This document shows positions 21,754 to 30,844 of a DNA stretch of 64,000 nt, piece by piece (positions within the stretch are counted from its first letter, which is position 1; each line of letters opens with the position of its first letter). Origin of the DNA: Prorocentrum cordatum (lineage: Eukaryota; Sar; Dinophyceae; Prorocentrales; Prorocentraceae); the NCBI GenBank assembly GCA_963575745.1, contig CAUYUJ010018316.1, forward strand, positions 771,543 through 835,542. The letters run 5' to 3'. The notes beneath the pieces are model-generated. The model made no database searches, was not told the origin of the DNA, and was given only the letters and a program-made list of their open reading frames with translations. Made by a program: the position numbers and the translations under genes.

Positions 21754-21803
21754 ACCCCCCCCCCGCCCCCCCCCCCCCACCCCCCCCCCCCCCCCCCCCC
21801 CCC
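21704..21803. repeat. Poly-C/poly-G tract of about 100 bases
   Basis: Almost pure C on the plus strand with a few A and G interruptions. It lies inside the gag-like region and would read as poly-Gly in the sense frame. Length is likely unstable and may be misassembled. Confidence 0.9.
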
Positions 21804-22549
21804 TCGTCTCCAGGAAGCGCACATCGCCCTCCACGGGGCGGGCCGAGCCCTCCAGCGCAAGGGCGGGCGGCGCCTCCTCGGGCAGCGGCAGAAGCGGCGT
21901 GCCCTCGGGGCCCAGCTCGCGACGCTCCTGCTCCGCGGGCGAGGCGCCGTCCGCCTGCAGGCGCAGGCTCTCGGCCTGGCGCGGCGGCCCTTGCGCTGAG
22001 CTCCTGAACCGGCGCGTTGGGCCGCGGCCCCACCCCGCAGGCAGCCCGCCCATCGGCCCCAGCGGCATCAAGCTCTCGATTTCCTCCTGGAGGTCGTCGA
22101 AGTTCCTTTCGCGCTCGGGCGTGGCGACCACCCATGAGCTTCCGCGCGCGCAAGCACACAGCAGGCGCCCATGCCACAAGAGCTCGCGTGGATCCACGTC
22201 GTAGGAGACGAGCACCCGCTGTTCCTGACGCGAATGGGCGGCCATCCGGACCCTCTACCGCGCACAAGGCCTCGGACTCGCGAGCCTCGGATCGGCGGAG
22301 CCACCACAAGGCGCAGGCAGAGGAGGCCGCGAAGCCCAGCAGGAAGGCGAGCAAAGCCACCAGCAGCACCACAGTGACGGGCTGTCCCGTGCACTCCGGC
22401 AGCGGGCCCTCCAACAGACGAAGCAGCTCGCGGTCCACCGAGAAGCCCTCGCCCAAGTCCACCTGGCTGGCGCAGCGCTGACCGTGCCAGAGCGCCCCCA
22501 GGTGCGCCAAGCCGCCCGCGCCAGCAGCGGCGGCCCTCGCCCACTCCAT
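21800..22549 (-). pseudogene. Retroelement gag-like N terminus with a membrane segment
   Basis: I take the ATG at 22,549 (MEWARAAAAG), because it is the first Met after repeat A1. A hydrophobic stretch of about 26 residues (VTVVLLVALLAFLLGFAASS onward, near residues 60-85) predicts one transmembrane helix, followed by Trp/Arg-rich sequence. After a frameshift near 22,240 comes RVLVSYDVDPRELLWHGRLL and SSWVVATPERERNFDDL, a block recurring in dinoflagellate retroelements. A membrane helix in a gag-position protein is unusual. The frame then enters the poly-G tract. Confidence 0.55.
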
Positions 22550-22565
22550 GGGAGGGCGAACCCAC

Positions 22566-22640
22566 CGGCTCGCGCGGCTGTGTTTGATCCAACGATTGCG
22601 GATCAGCAAATCTCAGGCCAACCCGATAGACAATCTCCAA
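22566..22640 (-). repeat. YR element repeat A1
   Basis: 5' copy of the A repeat, identical to A2 over 36 bases and ending about 17 bases before the presumed gag start codon. It contains an inverted GATCC/GGATC pair around ACGATTGC. Confidence 0.88.
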
Positions 22641-22764
22641 AATCTCCACAACTCCGCTAATCGACGCTGAAGACCAAGGGTACACAAGGGTACCATTTGC
22701 TACCGAAGGAGCCCCCCGAGCCCTCCAGGAACCACCAACCAAGGGGACCTTGGAACTCGCCCAA

Positions 22765-23039
22765 GCCCCTCGTCCTCCTCCTCCTCCTCCTCCTGCTCCT
22801 CCGCGTCCTCCGCTCCAAGAGTAACCCTCGGGAAGACTCTGAAACCATCCAGTCCTGGGCGGACCCTGAAGCCCTCCAGGACCCCCCCAGGGCAGGCCCT
22901 CGAATCTCCATGAAAACACCCCCAAGGAGCTCTCGATCCCTCCAGGACCTGCGAGGGGAGGGATTCCACCATAACCCTGAAGAGCATCCTCCTCCTCCTC
23001 CTCCTCCTCCTCCCCCTCCTCCTCCTCCTCCTCCTCCTC

Positions 23040-23075
<36 letters not shown>

Positions 23076-23076
23076 G

Positions 23077-23118
<42 letters not shown>

Positions 23119-23415
23119 GACTACGACTACGACTTACGACTTAACTATACTTACTCCTACTACTACTATACTACTACTACTACTACTACTGATACTACTC
23201 TAACTACTACTTACTACTACTACTACTCACGACGGACTACTACTACTTACTACACTACGTACTAAGGGACTACTACTAACACTACGACGACAAACTACTA
23301 CTACTACGGCTACTAATACTACTTACTACTACTAACTACTACTACCAATGCTTACCACTACTACTACTACGACTACTACTAGTACTACTACTATACTACT
23401 ATACTACTACTACTA
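22765..23415. repeat. TCC and TAC microsatellites
   Basis: TCC/CTC units (about 22,765-22,805 and 22,985-23,040) change abruptly into TAC/CTA units (23,041-23,415), which decay towards the assembly gap. Confidence 0.9.
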
Positions 23416-23515
23416 NNNNNNNNNNNNNNNNNNNNNNNNNNNNNNNNNNNNNNNNNNNNNNNNNNNNNNNNNNNNNNNNNNNNNNNNNNNNNNNNNNNNN
23501 NNNNNNNNNNNNNNN
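23416..23515. other. Assembly gap
   Basis: Exactly 100 N. It lies between a TAC and a GTGTGC microsatellite, so the true length is unknown. Confidence 0.99.
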
Positions 23516-23932
23516 GTGTGTGTGTGTGTGTGTGTGAGTGTGCGTGTGCGTGTGCGTGTGCGTGTGCGTGTGCGTGTGCGTGTGCGTGTGCGTGTGCGTG
23601 TGCGTGTGCGTGTGCGTGTGCGTGTGCGTGTGCGTGTGCGTGTGCGTGTGCGTGTGCGTGTGCGTGTGCGTGTGCGTGTGCGTGTGCGTGTGCGTGTGCG
23701 TGTGCGTGTGAGTGTGCGTGTGCGTGTGCGTGTGCGTGTGCGTGTGCGTGTGCGTGTGCGTGTGCGTGTGCGTGTGCGTGTGCGTGTGCGTGTGCGTGTG
23801 CGTGTGCGTGTGCGTGTGCGTGTGCGTGTGCGTGTGCGTGCGTGTGCGTGTGCGTGTGCGTGTGCGTGTGCGTGTGCGTGTGCGTGTGCGTGTGCGTGTG
23901 CGTGTGCGTGTGCGTGTGCGTGTGCGTGTGCG

Positions 23933-23988
<56 letters not shown>

Positions 23989-24000
23989 TGTGTGTGTGTG
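23516..24000. repeat. GTGTGC/GCGT tandem repeat
   Basis: About 480 bases of alternating purine-pyrimidine sequence (GTGTGC units, ending with GTGC units). Poly-Cys/Val and poly-Thr/His frames are artefacts. Confidence 0.95.
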
Positions 24001-24049
24001 TCACTGCACCGAGCTCGCAGACGTGGTGCAGCGGAGATTCGCGTCGATT

Positions 24050-24140
24050 TCTGTCAATACCAAGCCCCGAAAAGGCGAGCAAAAAACGAAGTCTATTTCA
24101 CGTCGATGTGTTGTAGTCTTCATTCCTGGCCAAAGAAACC
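24050..24140. repeat. Dispersed repeat, copy 1
   Basis: Shares CGAAAAGGCGAGCAAAAAAC, then GAAGT..ATTTCAC, TGT.GTCTTCATTC and CCAAA with 40,395-40,480. Upstream CTCGCAGACG.G.TGCAGCGGA also recurs near 40,125-40,146. Confidence 0.75.
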
Positions 24141-24240
24141 CGCACGAAATTTAGTTCGAAATCCAAAACGAAACTCTCCAAGACGATCTGACCCCACTCA
24201 ATTGTTTTCCGAACGGAAACGCTCGGCGATGTTGGCGCCA

Positions 24241-24630
24241 TGACGTGCATGTGCGTTTGCGTGTTCGTGTGCGTCGTCCTGTGCGTGCGCGTGTGCGTGT
24301 GCGTGTGTTGTGCGTGCGCGCGTGCGTGCGTCTGTGCGTGTGTGCGTGCGTGTGTGCGTGCATGCGTGCGCGCGCGTGTGTGTTCGTGCTTGTGTGTGAA
24401 TTTGTGTGTGCGCGCGTGCGCGCTTGCGTGCATGCGCGCGTGTGTGCGTGTTAATGTGTGTGACAGAAGGTGGATGGGATTGTAAATGTGCGAGTGCGTG
24501 TGTGTGGGTGTGCGTGCGCGCGTTTGCTGTGTTCTGACCTTCTACGCCCTGTCGCCGCCCGCACGGCCACGACGCCAACAAGTGTGTGTGTGTGTGTGTG
24601 TGCGTGTGTGTGCGTGTGTGTGTGTGCAAA
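24241..24630. repeat. GT/GC-rich imperfect repeats
   Basis: Two imperfect GTGCGTGC tracts (24,241-24,465 and 24,480-24,525) and a GTGTGCGT tract at about 24,580-24,628. No gene is seen between them. Confidence 0.85.
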
Positions 24631-25195
24631 GGGCAGCTCCGCTTGGTGCGGCATGTGCTTCATCTTCGCCGCGCTCATCGAAAGCTTTGCCCTCCCGCTG
24701 CTGCGCGGGCGGCCAGCGAAGTTTGCCATTCGTAAGTCGTCGGCGGCGGGGCCGCGCGTGAGTGTCGTCCGTTCGCTGGGTGGGAACGCTCTCCAATCTC
24801 CAACAACAATTTGTGCCACAATTGATTCTTATGTATGGGAAGATGGGAACGGGCGCGGCCCGCTGACTCGCTCGCCCTGGCCAACTTGGCCATCGTCCTC
24901 CTCCTCCTCCCGGAGGAGGGGCCCCGCTCTCCCGAGCCCACGGAGACTGGACGGGAACCACCGAGCTCCCGCAAGCCTCAGCGCGGCCCCAAGGTGCCGC
25001 AGTCGTGACCGGAGGGGCCGCCCTACGCACGCTCAGCTCCTCCGCCCCCCTAGGCCTGTTGACGATTGCCGCCCCTCGGCCCGCGGAGATCTCAGCGGGT
25101 GCCTCCAGATACCCCCGAGCCCGAGGCAGCGGGGGGGGGGGCGGGCGACGAGGGGCACCGAGCATGGGGCTGAGTGAAGGGGCCCTGGGACACGC
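24631..25195. other. Stretch without a recognised gene
   Basis: Mixed GC-rich sequence. A plus-strand frame reading MCFIFAALIESFALPLLRGR (24,655 onward) is hydrophobic but has no identifiable family. Confidence 0.4.
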
Positions 25196-25330
25196 AAATA
25201 CATAGACACAAATAGCAGAATTCCTTATATTTCCCAATATTTTCTCTGTTCTTGCTTTCCCCCCACTTCCCATATTTTCCTGCATTTTCTGGGGAGTCGA
25301 CGATTCATTGGGGCCGTGTTTAGTCCCCCT
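25196..25330. repeat. AT-rich dispersed repeat, copy 1
   Basis: Shares TTCCCATATTTTC and GAGTCGACGATTCATTG with 52,003-52,130, plus the preceding CC.TATATTTCCCA. AT-rich relative to the surroundings. Confidence 0.8.
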
Positions 25331-25389
25331 CCTGACTGAAGGGGGACGACGTGGGCGTCGCGCGGCGAGCTTGCGACACACCAGGGGAG

Positions 25390-25600
25390 ACGACGGGGAC
25401 AAAGGGAGGCCGACGCAGGCAGGCGGGCCTGCTTTCCACCACCCCCATCCCGAGATCCCCTCGGTTCACGAAAAAACGCGACGCACGGTTTTCGATAGTT
25501 TTCGGCCTCAGGGGGCCCTTACAGGGCCTCGGGACCGTTGATGAAAAACCAGTCTCCGGGAGGGGGTCCAGACGGGGGCCCACGTGATAGGAACAAATTA
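25390..25600. repeat. Dispersed GC-rich repeat family, member 1
   Basis: Contains GGGCCCTTACAGGGCCTCGG and a GACC.GG...CCCGG.AGGGGG layout similar to 39,355-39,545 and 58,440-58,640. Alignment is loose. Confidence 0.45.
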
Positions 25601-25610
25601 TCCCAGTGCG

Positions 25611-26577
25611 ACCCTACCTAGGAGTTGGAGCCTCTAGGAAAGCAACATTAGCAGCAGCAATAGTGGATGCTGTGCTGCGCTATGCTATGCTCTGCTCTGC
25701 TCTGCTCTGCTATGCTATGCTATGCTATGCTAAGCTATGCTATGCTATGCTGCGCAATGCTATGCTGGGCTAGGCTAGGCTAGGCTAGGGTATGCTATGT
25801 CATGCTGCGCTGTGCTATGCTAAGACATGCTATGCTATGTTATGCTACGCTATGCTATGTTGCGCTATGATATGATATGATATGATATGATATGCTGAGC
25901 TATGCCATGCTATGCTGTGCTATGCTATGATATGCTACGACATGATACGATATGATATGATATGTTATGTTTGGTTATGCTATGCTGTGCTAATGCTGCA
26001 CTGCGCTATGCTGCGCTGCGCTAAGCTAAGCTAAGGTAAGCTAAGCTATAATAAGCTAAGCTAAACTAAGCTAAGCTAGGCTAGGCTTAGCTAAATTAAG
26101 CCAAGCCAATCCAAGCAAAGATAAGCTAAGCTAAGCTGAGCTGAGCTAAGCTAAGCTAAGCTAAGCTAAGGTGAGGTAATCTAAGCTAAGCTAAGCTAAG
26201 CTAGGCTAAGCTAAGCTAAGCCAAGCTAGGCTAGGCAAAGCTAAGCTCAGCTAAGCTAAGCTTGGATGAGATAAGCTAAGCTAAGCTAAGCTAAGCTTAG
26301 CGAAGCTAAGCTGGGTGAACCCAGGGGGCAGATCCTGGGGGAATCGCGGGGCCGGATGAAGATAAGCTAGCTAAGATAAACCTGAGCTAAGATGAACCTA
26401 AGCTAAGCTAAGATGAAATAAGCTAAGCTAAGATGAGATAAGCAACGCTAAGCTAAAGGGACGTAACTGGGGGAACCGCGGGGCGGATACTGGGGGAACC
26501 GCCCGGGGCGGGTTACACTGCCCGGCCCTTTAAGCTTCCGAGTAAGAACCCTTCTAGGCAGAGCCTAGGTAGGGAAC
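25611..26577. mobile_element. Satellite-carrying unit with short inverted ends, copy 1
   Basis: Opens with CCCTACCTAGGAGTTGGAGC. About 750 bases of GCTAT then GCTAA pentanucleotide satellite follow, then GGGGGAACCGCGGGGCGGAT and CTGCCCGGCCCTTTAAG. It ends with CTAGGCAGAGCCTAGGTAGG. The 11-base CCCTACCTAGG at one end is the reverse complement of CCTAGGTAGGG at the other. The same opening, satellite and ending recur at 58,757-58,976, and a partial copy at 63,181-63,508. Confidence 0.65.
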
Positions 26578-26758
26578 TAGGACGTCGAGGGTCTGGCACC
26601 ATAGACCCCCGGCGGCTGATCCCATGGTACGGCAGGTTCGTGTCGTGTCGACCCCAGCGTTGGTTCCTGACACCGCGGGGATGGTTCAAACTTGAACGAT
26701 CGGCCGATTCAGACATACCGAATCGTTCATCGATGGCTCGATTCTGGGCCACGGGTGG

Positions 26759-26825
26759 CGTTCCACCCTGCAAGCCCGCGCCAGGGCTGCCCTGCAGCCC
26801 CAGCGCGGGCTTGCAAGGTGGAACG
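26759..26825. repeat. Perfect-stem hairpin of 23 bp
   Basis: CGTTCCACCCTGCAAGCCCG continues to CGC, then a 21-base loop, then the reverse complement with one mismatch. It is symmetrical enough to fold in either DNA or RNA. Confidence 0.85.
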
Positions 26826-26984
26826 ACGGCGGCAGCCGCTGCCGCCGGTCGATGCGGCGCGAGCCTGCCACACAAGACCTCCTGGAGAGGGCCACCTGTC
26901 GAAGAACTGCCCTGGCGAACCCTGAGGGCAAACTGGAGGCCTCCTAGATGGGGTCCGAGTAGATGAGGTCGGAAGATCGCGCCG

Positions 26985-27125
26985 CATCGCCGATACATCG
27001 GCGATGCATCGGCGATGCATCGGCGATGCACCGGCGATGTATCGGCGATGCATTGGCGCCGTCGGCGAGGCGAAAGTCGGGCTCCACATCGAGCCGCATC
27101 GCCGATGCATCGGCGATGCGGCGCA
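26985..27125. repeat. CATCGGCGATG near-palindromic repeat
   Basis: About eight overlapping units of GCATCGGCGATG/GCATCGCCGATG. The unit is nearly its own reverse complement. Similar shorter runs are at 57,355-57,400 and 58,095-58,130. Confidence 0.85.
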
Positions 27126-28113
27126 ATCCTGCGACCCCATCTACTCCGACCCATCCGGGAGGCCTGGAGCAACGCGAGGGAGTGACCGGGCTCAACAGGG
27201 AAAGCACGGAGCTGGAAGCAAGTCGCCGATGGGTCGACGACATGCCCCCGACAGCGAAGCCGCACGGTCCTGAGCGGGGTGGGCCATCGGGCCCCTGTCG
27301 GCGATGGGAGGGCGTTTGGGGGTCGACGCAGCCTCCCCTAAGCTTACGTTGCTTCCATCGTACTTCAGAACCGCATCCCAGAAATAATTTCGAGCACCCA
27401 GTAAAGTATCGAAACAGTTTCGAAAGAGTATCGCCTCCCAGGGTCCGGCACGTGACAACACACAGATTTCGGCGCTCTCTTGGTACTGAAAAATCTGTCT
27501 GGTGATCACGGCTAAAATAGGTTGGAACATCATAGCCCTAAACCTATCTCCCCCTCACGTTGCCACGGAGGCCAACTGAGACACAAACAAGTCTACACAA
27601 ATCCCAGGATTCCCCGTACTTGTCAAGATCTCCTGGATACTCCTTCCCCTCCCTTTCCCACATCTCTACATCACCATGGAAATCAACGTTTGCTTGTTGT
27701 ATGTGTGTGTGCATATTGCTTCCCTCTTGAATCACCCCTGAAACCCTCTGGCCAACCCCAGCCAAAGTTCGAGTCATGCCTCGGCTCCTCGGCGGCCGCT
27801 CGATTCGATCAGGGATCTGCCGGAAAGCTATCGGAGAGGCGCAGCCGCTGGAAAGCATCCCGACGCTGGAAAACTGCCAAGAGCCGACGAAAACGCTCGA
27901 AAACCTCGAGCCACAAATCTCGAAGATCTCCCACCCTCTGGCCAGCCCCAGCCAGCCCCCCAGTGGGAGGCAATGAGAGGCAACATGCCCACCACGGGGA
28001 ACAAACACAGACAGAAATCACGAGGGCAGAGCGCCGGGGCGGGCACGGGGCCGCGTAGAAGACAACGTCGGCGTTGTCGTACTTGACGCCCTCGCCCTAG
28101 CCACGAGCGGCGA
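27126..28113. other. Stretch without a recognised gene
   Basis: Holds one copy of a dispersed repeat (about 27,255-27,350, containing CCCCTGTCGGCGAT and TTGGGGGTCG) also seen at 57,415-57,540 and 58,145-58,270. The rest is mixed, with no protein motif. Confidence 0.5.
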
Positions 28114-28462
28114 ACATATCCGTATCCGCGGCCTCTCGGTCTGGGCTCTGGGGCGCGATCCCGCGGACACGCGGTCGCGCAGATACGTTCCGCAAGAGGT
28201 GTCCGCGGAAAAGAGCCCCGTACACGTCGGTCGGAAGAAGTAGGTCAAAACATGAACTAGGAAGGCGGATTAAGTTGATTGGGTCCAGGCCCCCCCAGGA
28301 AATAACAAAACACAGCAAAAGCGTGTCAATCCTTGACGTAGGAAGGCGCTTGAAAGAGATTGGGATCTGGGAATCCAAAAAATACCCACTTTCAGCGACC
28401 GGCGCGTATCCGCGGGATCGCGGCCCAGGGGCCCGGCCCGCGAAGCCGCGGAGACGGGCATG
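28114..28462. mobile_element. Foldback element, copy 1
   Basis: Ends are inverted: ACATATCCGTATCCGCGGCC on the left against the reverse complement of GCCGCGGAGACGGGCATGT on the right. A second inverted block (GCGATCCCGCGGACACGCGG) lies inside. The interior shares GGAAGGCGC...GATTGG...ACTTTCA with about 40,855-40,915. It is related to 51,848-51,979. Confidence 0.7.
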
Positions 28463-29459
28463 TTTTCGCCCACGGCCTTGTCCTTGATCGGCCCGTGCAG
28501 GCAGGTCGTGACTGTGCTCTCCTCCAGGGACGGGCCGGATGTGGTGTGGGCGCGGCCGCAAGAAGCCCTCGCAAGAAACCTGGCCCTGCAAGCCCGCGCG
28601 CCAAGTGCACCTGAGAGAACACCTGGAGCACCCTGGACGCAGCAGCTACTTCAGCGGCCGCTGAAAGTCACCACGCAGCGTGCGGAGCGAAGTAACCCAG
28701 GGCACCCAGACGATAAGCATATGGTTTCTTGTTGCCCGCCCCCACTGTAGGTCGGCGGAGGTGCGATGTATGAACTGCTGGCTCCTGCGTGATATTGCTG
28801 GAGGCAGGCTGTCCAGAGAGCGCTCGGGCACCACTCGCGAGCTTTTTGCCGCGTAGAGCGAGTGCTACAGAGCAGAATGGAGAACGCTGCTATGCTGGAC
28901 AGGGCAAACTACCGCAAGCCTGCACTGTCTTAAGTCGAGCACGTCCCCCTACAGGCGGAGCTTGGACGGAAAATTAAAAATTACATCAGAGAAAAAAAAC
29001 CCAATCAGTGGATGGTTTTCGCTGAGGGGATCGACTGGGAACCCCAAAACCTGGGAACCCGAAACACACCAAAATCGGCCCAGAACCAATAACTGGGAAC
29101 CGGGGAACCCGGAACCGGGAACCCGGGAACCCAGCCTGCTACCAAAATCGGCGGGAAACTTTCGCCAAATCTTTCAACTTCCGCTAGGACCCCTTCAGTG
29201 GAAAGACTGATTGGGGAATATTCACAAAAATAATCAACAAAAAAACTCAAAAATACTCACACATCTGTCCCCCGACTACTCTTTACTATTTTTGAACATT
29301 CCTCCTGTAGAGGGACGTGCCCGACTTAACCGTAAGCCTACACTATCTTGATGGCCATCGTGAATGCGCAAATATAAGCGCCGAATGCGACTTCAGCACC
29401 CACAACTCATCAGTCGGATCAGCACGCAATGCCCGATAGGGAAAGGCAGGTACTAGGTA
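28463..29459. other. Stretch without a recognised gene
   Basis: Mixed sequence. A GGGAACC-based minisatellite lies at about 29,036-29,131. No conserved protein is seen. Confidence 0.5.
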
Positions 29460-30440
29460 CTAATGCGCAGGGGGGAGCAAAGCGTCCTCGATTCTATCAT
29501 CTCCGACGTGGATGATTGCAAAAGCCCATCGGCGCGATGAGTGCACGAAGGTCGCCGTTGCAGCCACCCGTGCCGACACAACGCCATCAAGAAGCCCCGC
29601 AGTGACGGCTGCCAGCGCAGAGGCGTCGGAGCCCTCGAACATAAGCGCAACGAGGCCGCCCGCTCTTGCTGGGGCGCGGAGCCACTCGCGGGACAGGGCT
29701 GCCCACCTGCGCTGCCACGCGGCAGGGCCGCACCTGTCGAGAAGCAGCAAGGCATCGGCATCTTCGGGCGCCCTACAGTGCTCGCTCTCGGACAAATCCA
29801 GACCGCACTGCGCACAGAGCTTGAGCCCGCGGCGCGCGATCTCCGAGGACAAAACCAGGTCACGGGCCGCACAGCAGGTGACCTGGAGCGCCATGTCGAG
29901 AAGGGCAGGCAGCACGATGAAAAATCCGGGCTCATGCAGAAACACCGATCGCGCGTTCATCCTGCGGAGGGCTGCGGAAATGCGCTGGACTACCAGGAAA
30001 AGGCGCCCAGAATCGGCCGTGGGCATCTTCGGGCGGTCCACCTCCCATACATGCCAATACTCCCACCCTTTTGAGCGAACACTGGCAGCTTCTTCGGCTA
30101 TCGAACCACTCAATCCCCGTACTGGTTCCGACACGCTCTTCTCTTGCAAACGTACCATTACGACAAGTCGCGGCGCATTCGCCTGGTACTTGATCACAGA
30201 TGCTCCTCCAATTCCGTAGCCGTGATGTTCACAAGCTTGGCGCATGCCTGTGATCACCCAATCCGCAGCGCTACCCTGCCAGATGTCGACGGTGGACCCA
30301 TAAGCGATGCTCACAGCAAGCATTGCACGCGGCGCCAGTCTGCGATGCACCAGTAATCCCAACAGCCTTCCAGGGCGTAGGTGACTCAACAAGTTTGTTC
30401 TTCCAACCCCCTTCCTCCTCTTCGGGGAGAGATTCATCAC
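29460..30440 (-). CDS. Unrecognised open frame, possible host gene fragment
   Basis: A 326-codon uninterrupted frame in a region that is not simple repeat, with balanced composition, which makes it look coding. The first 30 or so codons overlap a dispersed repeat (30,358-30,526), so a real start may be the Met near 30,320 (MLAVSIAYGSTVDIW). Visible features are CAQCG (a lone CxxC), a segment DALLLLDRCG and a hydrophobic GGLVALMF. DALLLLDRCG is loosely like the VWLDYCGT segment of the 38-39 kb gene, hinting at a Rossmann or methyltransferase-type fold, but this is weak. No intron signals could be decided. Confidence 0.4.
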   Translation of the reverse strand: MMNLSPKRRKGVGRTNLLSHLRPGRLLGLLVHRRLAPRAMLAVSIAYGSTVDIWQGSAADWVITGMRQACEHHGYGIGGASVIKYQANAPRLVVMVRLQEKSVSEPVRGLSGSIAEEAASVRSKGWEYWHVWEVDRPKMPTADSGRLFLVVQRISAALRRMNARSVFLHEPGFFIVLPALLDMALQVTCCAARDLVLSSEIARRGLKLCAQCGLDLSESEHCRAPEDADALLLLDRCGPAAWQRRWAALSREWLRAPARAGGLVALMFEGSDASALAAVTAGLLDGVVSARVAATATFVHSSRRWAFAIIHVGDDRIEDALLPPAH

Positions 30441-30526
30441 TGCCCCCGGCTAATAAACACACCTTGCCCCACTCGACCAGCGGCCGACCAGGAACAATGC
30501 CGACTCCAACCACACCATCCTTTTGA
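30358..30526. repeat. Dispersed repeat of about 165 bp, copy 1
   Basis: Shares with 59,341-59,500: GGGCGTAGGTG, CTTCGGGGAG, TTTATCACTGC/TTCATCACTGC, TAATAAACAC, CATGCCGAC/AATGCCGAC and CACACCATCC. Both copies have the same order and orientation. Its class is unknown; it is short enough to be a SINE, but no clear A/B promoter boxes are seen. Confidence 0.75.
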
Positions 30527-30844
30527 AAAACAAGGCAAAATGCCCTGTGCGGCGAGATCTCAGACCATGCTCGGGGGTCCTGCGATCACTCTACGTTGGC
30601 TGTTGACAGGGACGGCGGGGGCGGCAGCATTGCCTGGTGTGTTTGTGTGCAGCCCCACCATCCCTGTAAAAAACACGGTGCGAAGTATTCTCTGCGGCAA
30701 AATCTTGGACCATGGTGCCGTTTTCCCAACCTTCCTGTGGTGTTGGGTCTTCGTTTTGAAGAGACAGCGCCCCTTGGCCACTCTCTCCTCACTCTCTCCT
30801 CCTCCCCCTCCTCCCTCCTCACATATCTGCCTCTGCTCTCCGCG

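Larger units (their letters stand above)
16440..22655 (-). mobile_element. Tyrosine-recombinase retroelement with split direct repeats and a methyltransferase-like domain
   Basis: An element of about 6.2 kb read downward. Repeat A1 (22,640-22,566) comes first, then a gag-like protein with a membrane segment, RT, RNase H, tyrosine recombinase and methyltransferase-like domain (22,549-16,993). B1 (16,794-16,699), A2 (16,705-16,635) and B2 (16,570-16,474) follow. A1-ORFs-B1-A2-B2 is the split-direct-repeat layout of PAT/Ngaro-type YR retrotransposons, which integrate by tyrosine recombinase rather than DDE integrase or endonuclease. Several frameshifts and a poly-G tract of about 100 bases break the polyprotein, so this copy is probably inactive. 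DIRS-group elements are known to carry a methyltransferase domain, though normally next to RNase H. Here it follows the recombinase. Confidence 0.8.

Noticed and set aside
23516-24000. CRISPR-like or other regulatory array
   Set aside because: Simple GTGTGC repeat with no spacers, and the genome is eukaryotic.
30215-30238. Leader-like TCCGTAGCC on the plus strand
   Set aside because: Only the first nine bases match DinoSL. The rest diverges, and it lies inside a minus-strand open frame.
30358-30526. SINE assignment for the dispersed repeat
   Set aside because: No convincing polymerase III A and B boxes and no tRNA-like head. Kept as an unclassified repeat.
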